Origin: Stercorarius parasiticus
Taxonomy: Eukaryota > Chordata > Aves > Charadriiformes > Stercorariidae
Direction of reading: 5' to 3'
Length of the DNA: 64,000 nucleotides
NCBI GenBank assembly: GCA_013396915.1
Contig: VWZL01004638.1
Location: 248,001-312,000, forward strand
The translations under genes and the position numbers were made by a program. This document shows, in pieces, positions 1-12,660 of this stretch (positions within the stretch are counted from its first letter, which is position 1; each line of letters begins with the position of its first letter). Under the pieces are notes generated by a model. The model did no database searches. It worked only from the letters and a program-made list of their open reading frames with translations, and had not been told where the DNA came from.

Positions 1-1820
1 ATCACTAGACAACTAACTTATTTGGGAGAGGTGAGTGATTTATCGTATCTTGAATCAGCAGTGTTTCAAGCATATTTTTTTAATTTACATATCCATCTAT
101 AACATAATACATCTGAAAATCATCAAGACTGTGAATGGTATGGAAAATAGACCTTTAATGAGATGTGTCAGAGCTGTTATCACGTAGCTTGTTTAGAAAA
201 TGAGCACATTCAGCATACATACAATTACACACCATATTGCTCTGTAGTAATACTTTATCCACGTGTCTCTGCATGATAGTATTTTGGCTGTGAAAAAAGG
301 TTCCAGGAAAGGCATCCTGTTTCCTTTTTAAGTCTGTCAAGTGGATGTTTGGAGTATTTTGCGAGAAGGCAGGAGAGCCTAAAGAAAAAAAAGTCTTAAT
401 AGTGAGATTTTTTTGAAGTTAATTTAGCTGTATTAAACAAAAAGGCCTAAATATGTACAAACTTCTATGCTATGACTCAAACCGAACACATTCCATGCTA
501 AAAGCTATTGGCTATTTTAGTAAACTCTGCTCTCTTAATAAATGTAACACAGTGAGGGAGAAATTATTCTGCAGATCATTATATGACGGTTTTATTTAAT
601 TATTTTTATTAGAGAGCGTCGGGGATAGGCTGGGGTGTGCAAGAACTGAGTTTAATTTCTGGTTTTTTGACACTCTTGAATAATAATGGGAAAGATAATT
701 AGTACAAGAACCTAAAGTCAATGAAAATATTGCCAGTGATTATAATGGGATCAGAATTTGGTCTGTTTCCCTTTCACAAAATGAAGATACAATAGTGCTT
801 ACCAGTCACACATGGGAGTCCTAAGAATGAAAACATTACAGTAAAAATAATGTGGGTCAAATTATTTCTAAGGAAATATGTAATAGGTGCCTAGTTATGA
901 CTGAGAGATTCAACGATGAGATCAGGTTACCAAAATCTTTTTTCTGCGAATGAAATGGTGGAAATCTTCGGTTGTTTCCTCAAAATATAATTTAAAAATT
1001 GTAGAAAATTAGTGCTCATTCAGCATCAAAGCATAGTAAACAAAAGAAACTCAGCGACTACTGCAAAATCACATTGTGAATGCAGTACAGGCTCTTGCAT
1101 TTAAAATTTGGTCATGAAAGACAAGAAAAAAATTTTCTTTTTCCCTTCCTTCTTCATAACAGATATTCTTTTATCATTCTCAAGTAATATAAAAAATATG
1201 TCTCTCTGTTCCATGCACACTACTTAAAATTCCTGTATGTAAGAAACCAAGAAAATATCAGCCCTCTACAATGGTTTCTTGATTATTTCTGGCTTCCTCA
1301 GAATGAAAAATGGAGTTTTACAAAAATGGCTGTATTTTCAGTAGTTTACAAATCTTGCAAACTGCTGTATGTTACCGGACTGATGAGACCATACAAAGCC
1401 TCTCTGACTTCAGTGGGAAGCAGCCTGGGAGTAAGGGTCCCTCCTAGAAAGTACCTTGAAAGGTCAGCAGGGAAAAGGTACAGAATAATAAGTTGATCTT
1501 GTTCATAACATCTTGGAAACACCTGGCTAAAATACCAAGTAGCGCGTTTGAAACAGAAGGAAGTTCTTTTCTTACTTCTATTACTTAAATTATTAAATTG
1601 CTGGAGGATGTTGTTGACAATGAATGTATAAATGGGCTCAAAAAGGGATTAGAGAAAAAACCCTTATGGAAGGTAGAGCCTTAGGATACAGCTGAAATTT
1701 CTGGTTGCCAAAAAATGCAAAGACTACTTTAAGATCACACCACATTTGGCTTGTATGAACACCATGCAAGATCACACATAGGCTCTGCAGTCTAAAACCT
1801 GGGCAACACATTTTGGTCCC

Positions 1821-1860
1821 TTTTTGAGTACATCTCTTGAGTACTTTTTTGAGTACATCT
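1821..1860. repeat. Local triplication of TGAGTAC in T-rich context
   Basis: TTTTTGAGTACATCT occurs at 1821-1835 and again at 1846-1860, with a third TGAGTAC at 1838-1844 between them. This looks like a small tandem duplication by slippage. No function is implied. Confidence 0.6.
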
Positions 1861-2631
1861 TTCCAGCAAATGTCTTTTTTTTCTTCCAATGAGTAAGTAG
1901 ATCATCTAGGGGAAGAGGAAGTGTACTTCAGCATCCCTTCTCTCTTAGCCAGGCAAGTTAACTTGTCTGGCCTGACTCTCTTTGACAGTTTTTGTTGTTT
2001 GTTTGTTTATTTGTTTTCTTCCAGAGAACAAAAGACCAGCAAGCTAATAAAACATCTTAGTAAAATGAACTTCTTCAAGACAGAGCGGTCTTTCCTTTCA
2101 CCCACAGATGCGTATAAATATTTGAAGCAAGAAAAAAATTTTCTGAAAATTTATTCAGATTAAACCTTCCTTTGTGAATCTTACATTCTTTTCATCCCTG
2201 CTCCACTATTTGGTTCCTATTTGTATGGCTCCTTTTTTTTTTTTTTTCCCAGTGTCTGATACAATTCTTGTTAAGATATCCACTTGAACTTCTTTCTTGC
2301 TTAAACTAATTCATTTTTAACTATTAAATTTATTTATATTTCAGGGATGGATAAACCTTGCCACTGCAGCAAGGCTGGGTTATTCCCCATTTAGAAGATT
2401 CCCCTTTGTTATTTCATTTAGAACTGTTGTTATGATCCCGTACCTCCTCTTCTTTGTTTCCTTCTGATTTTATCTTTATGAAGCTTCATCAGATAGCATT
2501 ACATAAATCCACTGAGGTGAGCATGATATTTATAGATATTAATACAAATACTCATTTAACTGCCTGCATCAGTTTACTAAAATAATCTGAATTTGCATCA
2601 ATTATTTATTAAAATAATCTGAATTTTGGCA

Positions 2632-2658
2632 CATTGCTTATGTTTGCAATAAGCAATG
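2632..2658. repeat. Perfect 10-bp inverted repeat with 7-nt loop
   Basis: CATTGCTTAT (2632-2641) is the exact reverse complement of ATAAGCAATG (2649-2658), with the loop GTTTGCA between. The surrounding DNA is AT-rich, and there is no T-run or gene end beside it. A hairpin of this size occurs by chance in tens of kilobases, so only the structure is claimed. Confidence 0.6.
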
Positions 2659-2938
2659 GAAATGACGGCTATGGAGTCAAATTTGCAAAATTTAAGAGAG
2701 CAATGCAAAGAATGCATAACAAAGCCTCTTATGATGCAAATGGCAAAGCAAGCACATACTTTTTTTTACATAACTTTTAACAAGCTTCAGCTCATGATGC
2801 TTCTCCAGCATAAACCATTAAAATAGTACTTTAACTCACAGAAATTGTTTAATCCATCAATAAAATACTGAATTAGTTTATTTGCCTCTAACCTGTGTGT
2901 TTTGTTTTGTTTTTAAATTGAACTAATCAGTTATACTC

Positions 2939-3080
2939 TCTATTCATCAGTTTCCCCATCTATAAAGTGGGGTTAATGCTTTCTTTTTAAAAATCCTGAG
3001 ACTTAATATATTAAAAGCAATTTCAGATCCTCAGGCTGAAAGCACTCTAGCAGTGCTACACATTTTTATTATTAGAATAT
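2939..3080 (+). mobile_element. MIR-type SINE relic (amniote/sauropsid form)
   Basis: The stretch starts with the MIR core CAGTTTCCCCATCTATAAAG and continues through a diverged GTAAAGC-like block. It then shows CAGATCCTCAGGCTGAAAGC followed by an ATTTTTATTATTAG tail. In the MIR form known from reptile and bird genomes these parts come in the same order: core, GTAAAGCGCTTTGAGATC, a GATGAAAGGCGC block, then a (TAT)n tail. The order and spacing make this a confident + strand MIR, lacking most of its tRNA-like head. Identification is from memory of the consensus; boundaries are approximate. Confidence 0.7.
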
Positions 3081-6000
3081 TTATGATCAAACCCTTTATC
3101 CTGGGTGACAAAATGCCCTTCTCTTAATGGAGATTTCCTCTTTTGTTAAAACAGTTTAGGAAAATAGCAGTCAGCATAGCAGTCAAAATCCTCAAAAAAT
3201 TACCCTTGCATGTGTTTCTGCCACAAGGTGGTGATTAGATAGCTGTGCGCATCATTTCACATAAACTGGGAATACTGTTTGGAAAATGTTGTGTGATGAT
3301 AGTGAGTTAAATGCTAAGACCTTGACAATCTGCATATATAAAACAAATGTTTTCATAATATGAAAAATAAAACCATTCTTTTCTCGCAAGATTGCATAAT
3401 TCCAAGATCATCATCCATCTGTGTATATCCTTTTTTTTCTTTTCGCTTACTTTAATAGCTTTATTTTGCAACTTAATGTTTTTCCACCAGCAGGTGAAAG
3501 CATTCATAAATCTGTCACGAACAGTTGCCAATGAATATTCATATCTGAACTGTCTGATTGCAGTACTTTGACATTTTTATTTGATTCTAGCAGGAGAGCA
3601 AACTTAGACATGCTTCTTATTTCCTAATGTATTCTAATTGATACCTCAGCATTGTACTGCTGAGTAAGTTAATGTAATTGGTTACACCAAACTACTAATT
3701 TGGAATATAAGCATACGTGAAACAGATGGTTTAAAAATAAAATAAAATGCCTGACTACATGTTAAAAGCGAGCTACAAACTTTTACTCTCATATTATTTC
3801 TAAATTTGGCAAATACTTAGGGCCTTTTGAAGCCAAAAGCTCCTACTGTTCAGTCACAATACTTACCCAACTATTTGACTGTTCATCTGTAACATAGAAG
3901 GGGGAAGAAGAGAGGCAGTCAAATATTTCTATTCAGTTTGTCTCAATTGTGATTCCAATATTTTTTTTATTCTCTACTGGCTCTGTTGTTTAGTCATCAG
4001 AAGAAAGGTGAGGGGATTACTGTAGCTCCTTATAAACCACTATTTTGGCTGCTGTGTTTAGGAAGTAGCACTTTTGTCCTTAAAATTTATTGTGCCACTG
4101 ACCTAGTATGTTGGTTTTGCTTTCTACAGCTATTTCTTCTATGAGCTCAGTCAGGCGTGAAAAGAAAAGAGTGTGAAAAGTGTTTCTTTCAGTTTTTTTG
4201 TTTTGTTTGTACGTTGTTTTTTTTTTTCCCCTAGCAACAATCTTTAATCTATGCTTACTTAGAAGGAAGCAAGGATCTTAATTTTTCAGCCTTTCCTCTC
4301 TGGTCAGTTTACACACTAGCGCCATTTCCACTTTTTTTCCAGATCAAAATTTAGGCTAGGAGTCAAGGGAGAATCTTAAGGAAATTGCATACATAAATCC
4401 CATAGAAATAAATTATATTTGAACACCTACCTTCTAGTAGATGTCTTTGGAAATCTAAGCTTCCGTACTTTCTCTTAATTAGGAAGAAAAACAAAGTTAC
4501 TGCAAAGGTAGGGAAGAAAAATATTCCAGTGCTATTTTTCTTCAAGCAGTCATGTAAAATAGCCATAAAAATGTGTACTGCCATTAATCTATGGAGAGAT
4601 AAGATCAAAATGAATGCTTCAACACACATGAGTGAAAGACAGTTTGTAAGCAATTAAGTGGTTTTGAGTGTGGTTTAGTTCCTCACAGAGAAAACATTGT
4701 GTAGCCCTGGCCATAGGATTTACATCACTGATGAAAATAAAGGGTACAGATAAGTCTTTTAGTATTAACAGTACCTTCCACGGTAGAAATGGCTGATGCT
4801 CTAATGAGATCTTCAGTTGTGAGCTGTTATTGCAATACCATGAAAGATTTTTTACTGTGAAGCTGATGCGACACAAGTAACAATTGTATCTTTCAAGGAA
4901 GTCTTCCAGCTGTTAAAGAGGTGTGACATGACTTACACCTTGAATATTTAAGTATCAACAGACAAATCTCAGAATTTACCAGTCACAGCCAATTTAGAGA
5001 TTTATGAATCATTTATTGGCTTCAACACCATACGAGTAACATAAAACAACACTTATCCTAGCTTTATATAATCTTGAAATTTAATAAAAAAAAGGATTTT
5101 TTTCTGGATCACTGGCAGTCCTCATCAACTTGAAGAACCTGGCAGCTAATGAATGAAACTACTGTTACTCATTAGCTGTTTGGAAGGCTGTCAGTTTTAA
5201 AAACAAGATTACAGCTACTGGGTCACTTAGGCACAGCTGAAAATTAGATCTAAAATTAGATCTCTAAAATCAAAAATATGTTCAAGAAAATAGAAAATGG
5301 GATTCAAAGCTTCTAGCTCCAGAAAGAAGCAACTGAATCCAGCTGATGTTGCATTAATACTTAATAGCAGCTTTGCATAACTTGACTGTGAACACACGTA
5401 TATGTATGCATTTTATTTTAGGTTTCAATCATGAAGAATAACAATGTGTTTTCTAGAAACAGTTTTATGAATGAATGCAAAATATGCAATTCTGCTTAGG
5501 TATAATGCGGGAAAATTTTAGTTTGCACAGAACTGGAAATACAGGGTTACTGGAAAATAACTGACAGTAGTATCTGAGTTGGTGAATCTTTGTTGGTCGG
5601 TCCGGTATCCAGAAATACTACTTATATACAAATGCCCAGAATCATAGGAAAAGTCAAGATGTTTAGGAATAGTTTATCTGAATTACAAAAATTTCAAGGT
5701 TCTGAGGTAGATTTACTAATAAATGATATTTGATCCCAACTGAGCACTGTATGCTGGTGACAAAGTTATTATTTTTCTGAGGTGTGTGAATAGATTGTGG
5801 TGGAAAGTGGTATTTGAGGAGGGATATGATCTTTGTTTATTTCCATACAGCTTTGAAAGGCGATTGGAAGACTGCTCTTAAGTTGTTTTTTTTAAATTGT
5901 GTTGTTACCATCAGCAAGAGGGAATTTTATTTTTAAATAGTCACGAACAAAAGGAGTGACAATTTTGCTTGGAAAAATGTTTGGGTCAAGGTGTGCTGGC

Positions 6001-7139
6001 AATTAATTCTGTTTTTCCAAGTAGCCTATGAGAATCTCAGATCTGGTTTTCAATGTCTTTGTTCTCTCTAGAAGACCCAAATAGAAGTTATCTCCTGAGA
6101 CTCTTAGAATACCTCCTCATATATTAGTATTTTCTATAGAATTAAATAATATTTTGTTGACTCTCACTTTAACCTTATAAAAGCAGAACTCTACCGATAA
6201 TTTCATGAGTCATTAATTTTTTCAGGAACGATGGACCAAATTCATGCTTTCTATATCACAAGGTAATAGTTGATTTGAGGCCATTTTGTCCTTTATAAAA
6301 TACAGTTCTTAACATGAAAATAATACTTTCGATGTTATTAAATTTCACTGTACCACACTCATTGGTTGTTTATTTGTACTCAGTTCTAAAGGAAAGGCAG
6401 GGATTAGTTAGAGAGGAGGAGTTAAGTGCATCACTTAAGTGCAAATCCTGAGGAAGTGTACTGACTCGTAATAACCACACAAGTTGTCCTATAACGTAGA
6501 GTACGGGTGGGACGCACATTTAAAGAGGCACAGGCCAAGAAAGACAGTGCTAACTACATTTAGTTAAGCATGATTTCTTAGAACTATTCAAATTATCATG
6601 TGTAGAACAAAAAAAGTTCTACAGGAGACCAAGGAAAAATACTGTAATTTCCAATTCAAACTTGTAAAGTGTCGAATTCAATGAATTCTAACTACAGCTT
6701 TTTTGTCCTGTATCAAATTCTTATATGAAAAGTTGGGATGCCACTCTTGATTGTATAATTACTAGTCTTATTAACTCCATTTTTATGGAACAAAATAATT
6801 GGAGCATGTCAAACAAGGTATAATGAGGGAATATTTGTATAAATAAGTTTCTAGGGTTTTTTCTCTTGTGTAACTACTAAGAACTCTGTCTTTTCATTCA
6901 AGAAAATGTTTGTGAATCTTAAAAGCTTATTGAATGATTATTCATCTAGAGCAGCAAAATGCTAGGAAATTAGAGATGAGACAAAAAAGAAATTAGACGA
7001 GAGATAGCAAAGTCATGAAAATACTTAATCCATACGGAATACATGCACAGAAGACAGAACTTGTTTATTAACCAGAATAAGGTATAGATTGAACATATGA
7101 TTCTACTCTGAGGAACAATTTAAACAGATCTACTCCTTT
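3081..7139. other. AT-rich noncoding stretch, no gene seen
   Basis: No supportable gene. The largest frame is 96 codons on the - strand at 4363-4653, overlapped by a second - strand frame (4619-4876) in another phase; neither has splice context or a recognisable domain. Small repeats: tandem AAATTAGATCT units at 5241-5263 and TTAAGTGCA repeated 13 nt apart near 6422-6445. A T-rich tract lies at about 4194-4230. Nothing else stands out. Confidence 0.65.
5241..5263. repeat. Two-copy tandem repeat, 11-12 bp
   Basis: AAATTAGATCT (5241-5251) is followed directly by AAAATTAGATCT (5252-5263). It is a short tandem duplication with no associated feature. Confidence 0.6.
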
Positions 7140-7184
7140 AAAAAAAAAAAACCAAACACAACCCACCAACAAACAAACAAAACA
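7140..7184. repeat. A-run grading into A/C-rich low-complexity tract
   Basis: Twelve A residues pass into CCAAACACAACCCACC and then AAAC units. It is one of at least seven tracts in this window with the same A/C (or complementary G/T) texture. I cannot tell whether it is the tail of a decayed retroposon or simple-sequence drift; the 100 bases before it match nothing I recognise. Confidence 0.6.
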
Positions 7185-10100
7185 TTTTGAGTCAAACCCA
7201 AGGAAGCGTTATGCACAGTGCAAGGCTAGATCTAATCCCAGAGAAGTTTCTTAGCCAAATGTACAGATCTTGAACCTTATCAGTGCTAGTAAAGTTTGTA
7301 TTTTTTCAATAACATTAGAATCTGCACTACGAATGTACTATAATGTCAGTTTTGCTACTTTTTTGTCTTCTATGTGGTCTGCAAAATACACGGTAACTTT
7401 TGAGCAGATCCGTTGTGTTAGGCTTCACCAAGCAAATTGCACTGTAATAGCCTCTATTTGATCTTTCAGTACCTAAAAACTGCCTAGAGGCTACATGTTT
7501 CACTTCATTTCATTGGATCAAAGAGAGGGAAGTCTAGGGTTTTCAAAGCACATCCAGACTCCAAGTGGTGAAAAGTGTTCTTTTGATTTCAGCCATCCAG
7601 AACAAGCAGTGCAGATTTAGTATGAACCCCATTAGTCACTGCACTCTCTTCCATTTAATAGTGAACGATTTTTTTCCAAAGGAGCACGGTTATAAATCTG
7701 TCACAGACAGCTCACTACCACACTCCGTAGATGTTTAACAAGGTTTATATAAATGTAGGTTCAAACAGATTTTATTTTAATTACATCCTGGTTTTATGCA
7801 CAAATTTTTCCTAGTGAACAAAAGGACTTCAGTGAGTGGGAGAAGTATTCATGATGTGCCGTCTTCCTGATGCTGTTAATTTGAGACACTCATTTGCGAT
7901 TTTCAACCCAGTAAAAGTCCAGCTCGAATATTATCATGGAACACTGTTTTGCAATAGCAGTGAAAGTAGTAGTAAACATCCTCTTTCCTCTAGTGTCTAT
8001 GCATCTTCAGAAATCATGGTTGGGAGAGCTCTAACAACTGTGGCAACTCTAGGAACAGTCGTATTTGAATCTGAATCTGAAAGAAAAGAGGCCTTTTTAA
8101 CCCAACATCACTTTTTTGAATGAGAAGACTTAAGATGCCTAAAAGAAGAACGTAAGAAAACAGAATGTAGAAAATGGGCTTTCCTCTGTTTTACTCCAAC
8201 CTTCTAAGAATATTTTAAATTTAATAGGTGAATATTCAGTGGTAAGCAGCTATGGTGATTTTCAAACCATAACAATATTTCAAACTGTAAATATCTAGTG
8301 AAACATTCAGCCAGTAATATTGGTTTTAGATTGTAGGATAAAATAAATGTTCAGATACCTTCCTTCACAAGTCTTTAACTGAACAAATCATGAGAAATTA
8401 AACTCCAGGAAACAACTCTGTTTTGTCAGAAAGATGACCTGGATGATCTAACATATCTCTCATTCCAGCATAATTATGTCTCCTGCTCTTCATCTTTGAG
8501 TACATTCAGTTGACCTTTAACAGTTGCCGTATCACACATTACGTTTCAGCCGCTTAAACTGTATTATATCCAAAACTGACCAATAGCTTTTAGGGAAATA
8601 AATATCCAATAGACTTTTATCAGAGAGTTCAAGGAAATATTAATATAATGTTGTAAACAGCAACAGGCTTTCATTCAAATTGATTTTAAATAACTGCTGA
8701 CATTTTGGCGTTTTTTGCTCTGAGTATTTGCAAAAGTGCATCTTGGAGGCCATTGTTTTGAACTGTATGCTACATTTCCTTTATAAGTTTAACCTATTTC
8801 TGTTCGACAGGTATTTGGGGCATAACCCTTACAACAGTATACTTTGGAAAATGAGTCGTGTATAAGAAAACTAACAGAATTTTGCATATGTAATTAGATT
8901 GAATTAAATAGCTGCCAGAAGAGGATAATTTCCAGAAACTGAGTAGTAGCACCTGCACATCTGAACAACTACTCTTCATCCCATGAATTTCTCAAGAGTC
9001 TGATCTAGTTCAGTCATTTAGCAAATGAGTTAATAACTCAGCCATTCCTACTGGTTTTACAAGAAAGGATGACTTAAATGACCTCAACTATGTAGCTAGA
9101 GCAACATCTCATTAACAACTTGTTTCTTTGTGAACTGTGTTCCCTTTGCTTCCTTTTAATCCATCATTCCAACACTCTGAGTTCTCTAGGAATTAAAAGC
9201 TGCTGCTGAACAATCAAAAAAAATTGCATTTGAATAACATTATTTATTTAATTAAAAAAAATCTGTACTTCACTTTCTTATACTTCATCTTAGCTGACTC
9301 TCCTTGAAGTGTAACTATGGTAGCATGTAATGTGTAAACACAAGATAGTCCCTAATCCAAGCATGGAATTCAGATAAAATCTTCTGCCTATGCTTTTCTA
9401 GTTTCATGTATGCTCAGCTCTGTTCCTCTTGAGCCAGTACATATCCATTTGCATACTTGAACACTGTATTACATACTTGCTGGGCATTTATATATAATAA
9501 AATGTCCCCATTAGATATATAAGTAGATGTTAAAGCTCTAAGCCCTAAAACAGATTTTAAACCTCGAAGCAGGTTAAACAGTTCATGGATGCCCTCATCT
9601 GAGCTTCAGACCAGGCTTTTTTTCCTAGATGCTCATAGTGACTTACTTCAAGGTTTCAGAACTCTGGGAGGTAATGAGTTGAGCTTCAGTATTCATTCTT
9701 TGCAGACTTCTTAACCTAAAATGCTATTGGAATTTTTTTTTGGCATAGACTTAAGTAATTTTCTTCTCCCCCCTACCCCACCCAAAATATGAACACTGAA
9801 ATAAAAATAATGTTGGGTTTTGTTCTGACAGTATCCAGGACACCTTTCTTGAGTTTTGTTTTCCAAGAGTTTCATCAGCCGCATATGTGTTAAGACAGCC
9901 TGCCTTTACTAAAGTAACCATGTACAAAAAGCTTTAAAGGTTAAAATAAGCACACCCAAAAAAAAAAAAAAGAAAAGATAATATTAGATTTCAGAAAAAC
10001 AAATGTGAAAGGTAATATCTTTCTCTTTATCACACTTCAGTCTCGTGTTAAATGAAAGCAGATGTACTCTCATAGCCCAATCTGAAGATCAGTAAGGTCA

Positions 10101-11969
10101 GTAGGGTCTTTGGCATTTTCTGTGAGCTTTTGTTCTTTGTCTCTCAATTAGACTGTCTCTAATGGGCTAAGTCTAGGGACTTGGAAAAATTTTGGACCAG
10201 AGAATTAGCAAATATATTTTTATACCAAAAATTACAAACAAATTGTTAAATTATTTAACTATCCAGTTCCACAGTTTTGCAGCAATTACTCTCACCATCA
10301 CTATGGGGCTCAACCAGCAACCACTAAGTCTGTGTAGGTCTGCTGCTCCTCCTGGTCTTAGATCCCTACATCTCACTCAAACATTCAGACTTACACTAAT
10401 AATAGATTACCTCATATCCCAAAAGCTTATATTGTAATTCGAGTTAGGGTCTGTGAGAGGTGGGATGTTCCACAAATTAATGTGAGACCTTGTTTTATCA
10501 AACTTTACACACTTTTTTATAATCATTATGCATTTGATTACCAGAAAGAATTATCTTTTCAGTTTCGGCTGTTTTCCACAACTAATCAACCAAAACAGTG
10601 ACAAGTCAGCAGCTTTTAAGTCTTTATGGTACTTTATTTGACTACTTTATTTTGATCTCCTGGGCAGAAGGTTCTTGTGTTCTAGAGAAATGGTGTATGG
10701 GCTTCTTTATGTATTCAACTTTAAGCTTGCTATCTGTCCTCTCCTCCTCTTTTCAAGGCTATCATCCCTTTAGTCTCACAGAAGTTTCCATTAGGTATGT
10801 TTCAGAGACTATAATTTTGGATTGTTAGGTCAATGCAGACGAGAATAGCAAACAAATCTTAGAAAACATCAATAGAGGGACGGGGATCCAGAAGGCTGGA
10901 CATGCCATATGTACCTGGGAAATAGTGGTAACTGGTGACAGGATTCAAAAAGAGAAATGGTATAATCAAAGTTTCAGCTAACAGCAAATATTTCCAGCAC
11001 AGAAAAGCTGAAAGCAAAGGAGACACTATGCAGTATGAGCCAGTGACAGAGATTTTTTTTTAAGGCATTGCAATGCATCATTTATAGAACAAATCTTGAT
11101 AAAAGATTCACGTGTTTGCTAAGATCAATTTGATCTTAGTATTATCTTACAAAATGTGTTTAGTTTTGATTTTATTGAATTCCATTCAGTATATGAGGAT
11201 TATATTGTTGTAATAATTACCTATATGGATTGATCATACAGAGTTTTCAATAAACATTTAGTTCTTAACTTGGTTTACTTAATTGCATTTTGTCAGGTGT
11301 ATTACTTGGAATTGCTTTTGTTATCCCAGTGCTGTTAATCTCTTCCAGTGAAAATGTTTGTGAGTAGTGACATAAGATATTTGACAGTCATTTCCCATCA
11401 TAACATGTGAAAGTAGAGCTCAACTCATGTTTTCGACAAAACTGATTAGCGATAAGGTTTAAGAGTTATATGTGTATTTTGACAGGAGTGGTAAATACTC
11501 CTCTGAAACACAGAGCAACTCCCAGGACTGATACATGTAACACTAAAAAAAAAACTTTCTCAACAATATTTTTCTCTTCTTTTATTTGACAAACAGTCTG
11601 CACAAAAAGAAAATACAAGTTGATTTTACAGATATTCCATCTGTAAAGAATATAATTTGACAATAGCTTGGAGTTTCGAAACAGAGAGAAAAGAGTTTTG
11701 AAACATTAAATCTTAAGAGATTAGTGCAACAAAAGTGAAGCCAGGTATAATGAGTATGTGTAGGAACCTCAGCATTGGCATATTTATTACAGAAAAATGG
11801 ATACACAGAGGAGACTTGTTCTTGTTACAATGCTGGACATGAAATTCAACTTCTTGGTGAGGCATGATGGGTACATGAAAGGTAAATTCCAATATTACAA
11901 TATGTAGTTTTTTCTTGCACTTAAGATATATGTGTTGGCTTTCAAAATTATGAAATGATTTCAAAATTG
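7185..11969. other. AT-rich noncoding stretch, no gene seen
   Basis: No supportable gene. A 95-codon + frame (7836-8123) ends in an acidic segment but shows no acceptor, donor or known domain. The region immediately upstream of the CR1 copy (11466-12024) carries three overlapping - strand frames in different phases, as expected of chance. Simple sequence: an A run at about 9958-9971. A perfect hairpin at 11119-11139 is listed separately. Confidence 0.65.
11119..11139. repeat. Near-perfect palindrome, 10-bp arms, 1-nt centre
   Basis: CTAAGATCAA (11119-11128), a single T, then TTGATCTTAG (11130-11139). The arms are exact reverse complements. On DNA this is a dyad-symmetric site able to bind a dimer or form a cruciform. 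No motif family is recognised. Confidence 0.6.
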
Positions 11970-11974
11970 AGAAC

Positions 11975-12570
11975 AGCCCTGACGAGAAGGACTTGGAGGT
12001 GTTGGCTGTCGAGAATCTCAACATTACCCGTCAATGTGTGCTCGCAGCCCAGAAAGCCAAACGTATCCTGGGCTGCATCAAAAGAAGCATGGCGAGCAGG
12101 TCAAGAGAGGATTCTGCCCCTCTGCTCCCATAAAACCCCCCCCGGAGTACTGTGTCCAGCTGTGGAGTCCTTAGCATAAGAAGGACATGGGCCTGTTGGA
12201 GCGGGTCCAGAGGAAGGCCACAAAGATGATCAAAGGGCTGGAGCACCTCTCCTACGAGGACAGGCTGAGAGAGTTGGGGTTGTTCAGCCTGGAGAAGACT
12301 CTGGGTAGACCTTATAGCAGCCTTACAGTACCTAAAGGGGGCCTACAGGAAAGCTGGAGAGGGACTTTTTACAAGGGCATGGAGTGATATGACGAGGGGT
12401 AATGGCTTCAAACTGAAAGAGGAGAGATTTAGATTAGATATTATAAAGAAATTCTTTCCTGTGAGGATGGTGAGACACTGGAACAGGTTGCCCAGAGAAG
12501 CTGTGGATGCCCCATCCCTGGACGTGTTCAAGGCCAGGTTGGATGGGGCTTTGAGCAGCCTGGTCTAGTG
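11975..12570 (+). pseudogene. Decayed CR1 reverse-transcriptase C-terminus
   Basis: The native reading frame of the CR1 polymerase runs through this segment but is broken. A deletion near 12125-12140, in the CCCATAAAACCCC stretch, removes several bases relative to the usual CR1 and shifts frame. A second small deletion follows GGAGAAG at about 12293-12300. An open piece (12187-12387) still shows the family block [11 protein letters not shown] and, further on, [16 protein letters not shown]. After the second deletion it reads out of the native frame. There is no polymerase catalytic core, because the element is truncated 3' of it. It is not functional. Confidence 0.88.
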
Positions 12571-12640
12571 TGAGGTGTCCCTGCCCATGGCATGGGGGGT
12601 TGGAACTAGGTAATCTTTAAGATGCCTTCCGACTTAAGCC

Positions 12641-12659
12641 ATTCTATCATTCTATGATT
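12641..12659 (+). repeat. CR1 3'-terminal octamer repeat
   Basis: ATTCTATC followed by ATTCTATG and a partial unit. This short 8-bp tandem closes CR1 elements and is thought to be the site where reverse transcription is primed. It fixes the 3' boundary of the element and its + orientation. Confidence 0.9.
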
Positions 12660-12660
12660 A

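Larger units (their letters stand above)
1..2938. other. AT-rich noncoding stretch, no gene seen
   Basis: I see no supportable gene. Open frames are under 85 codons and lie on both strands without splice-site context. Visible structure includes three copies of TGAGTAC at 1825, 1838 and 1850 within a T-rich context, a 15-nt T run at 2233-2247, and a duplicated AAAATAATCTGAATTT motif (about 2578-2594 and 2610-2626). A G/T-rich tract of TTTG units lies at about 1988-2016. It is most likely intronic or intergenic. Confidence 0.7.
11970..12660 (+). mobile_element. CR1 LINE retrotransposon, 5'-truncated, 3' end intact
   Basis: About 690 bp of a chicken repeat 1 (CR1) non-LTR retrotransposon in sense orientation. 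It covers the C-terminal part of the reverse-transcriptase ORF and the short 3' UTR. It ends in the diagnostic 3' tandem ATTCTATCATTCTATGATT at 12641-12659. Recognisable landmarks are the AGCCCAGAAAGCCAAACG segment near 12045, GGAGCGGGTCCAGAGGAAGG near 12197, the GAGCACCTCTCC...GAGGACAGGCTGAGAGAG block (12241-12273) and TGGAACAGGTTGCCCAGAGA near 12479. Severe 5' truncation is the rule for CR1. No clear target-site duplication is visible, also typical. GC content is far above the flanks. It is diverged and carries small deletions, so it is a dead copy. Confidence 0.96.

Noticed and set aside
7836..8123. 95-codon frame with acidic tail
   Set aside because: No acceptor, donor, promoter or recognised domain. 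It is within the range expected by chance.
12031..12531. - strand frames across the first CR1
   Set aside because: They are antisense shadows of the CR1 reverse-transcriptase remnant.
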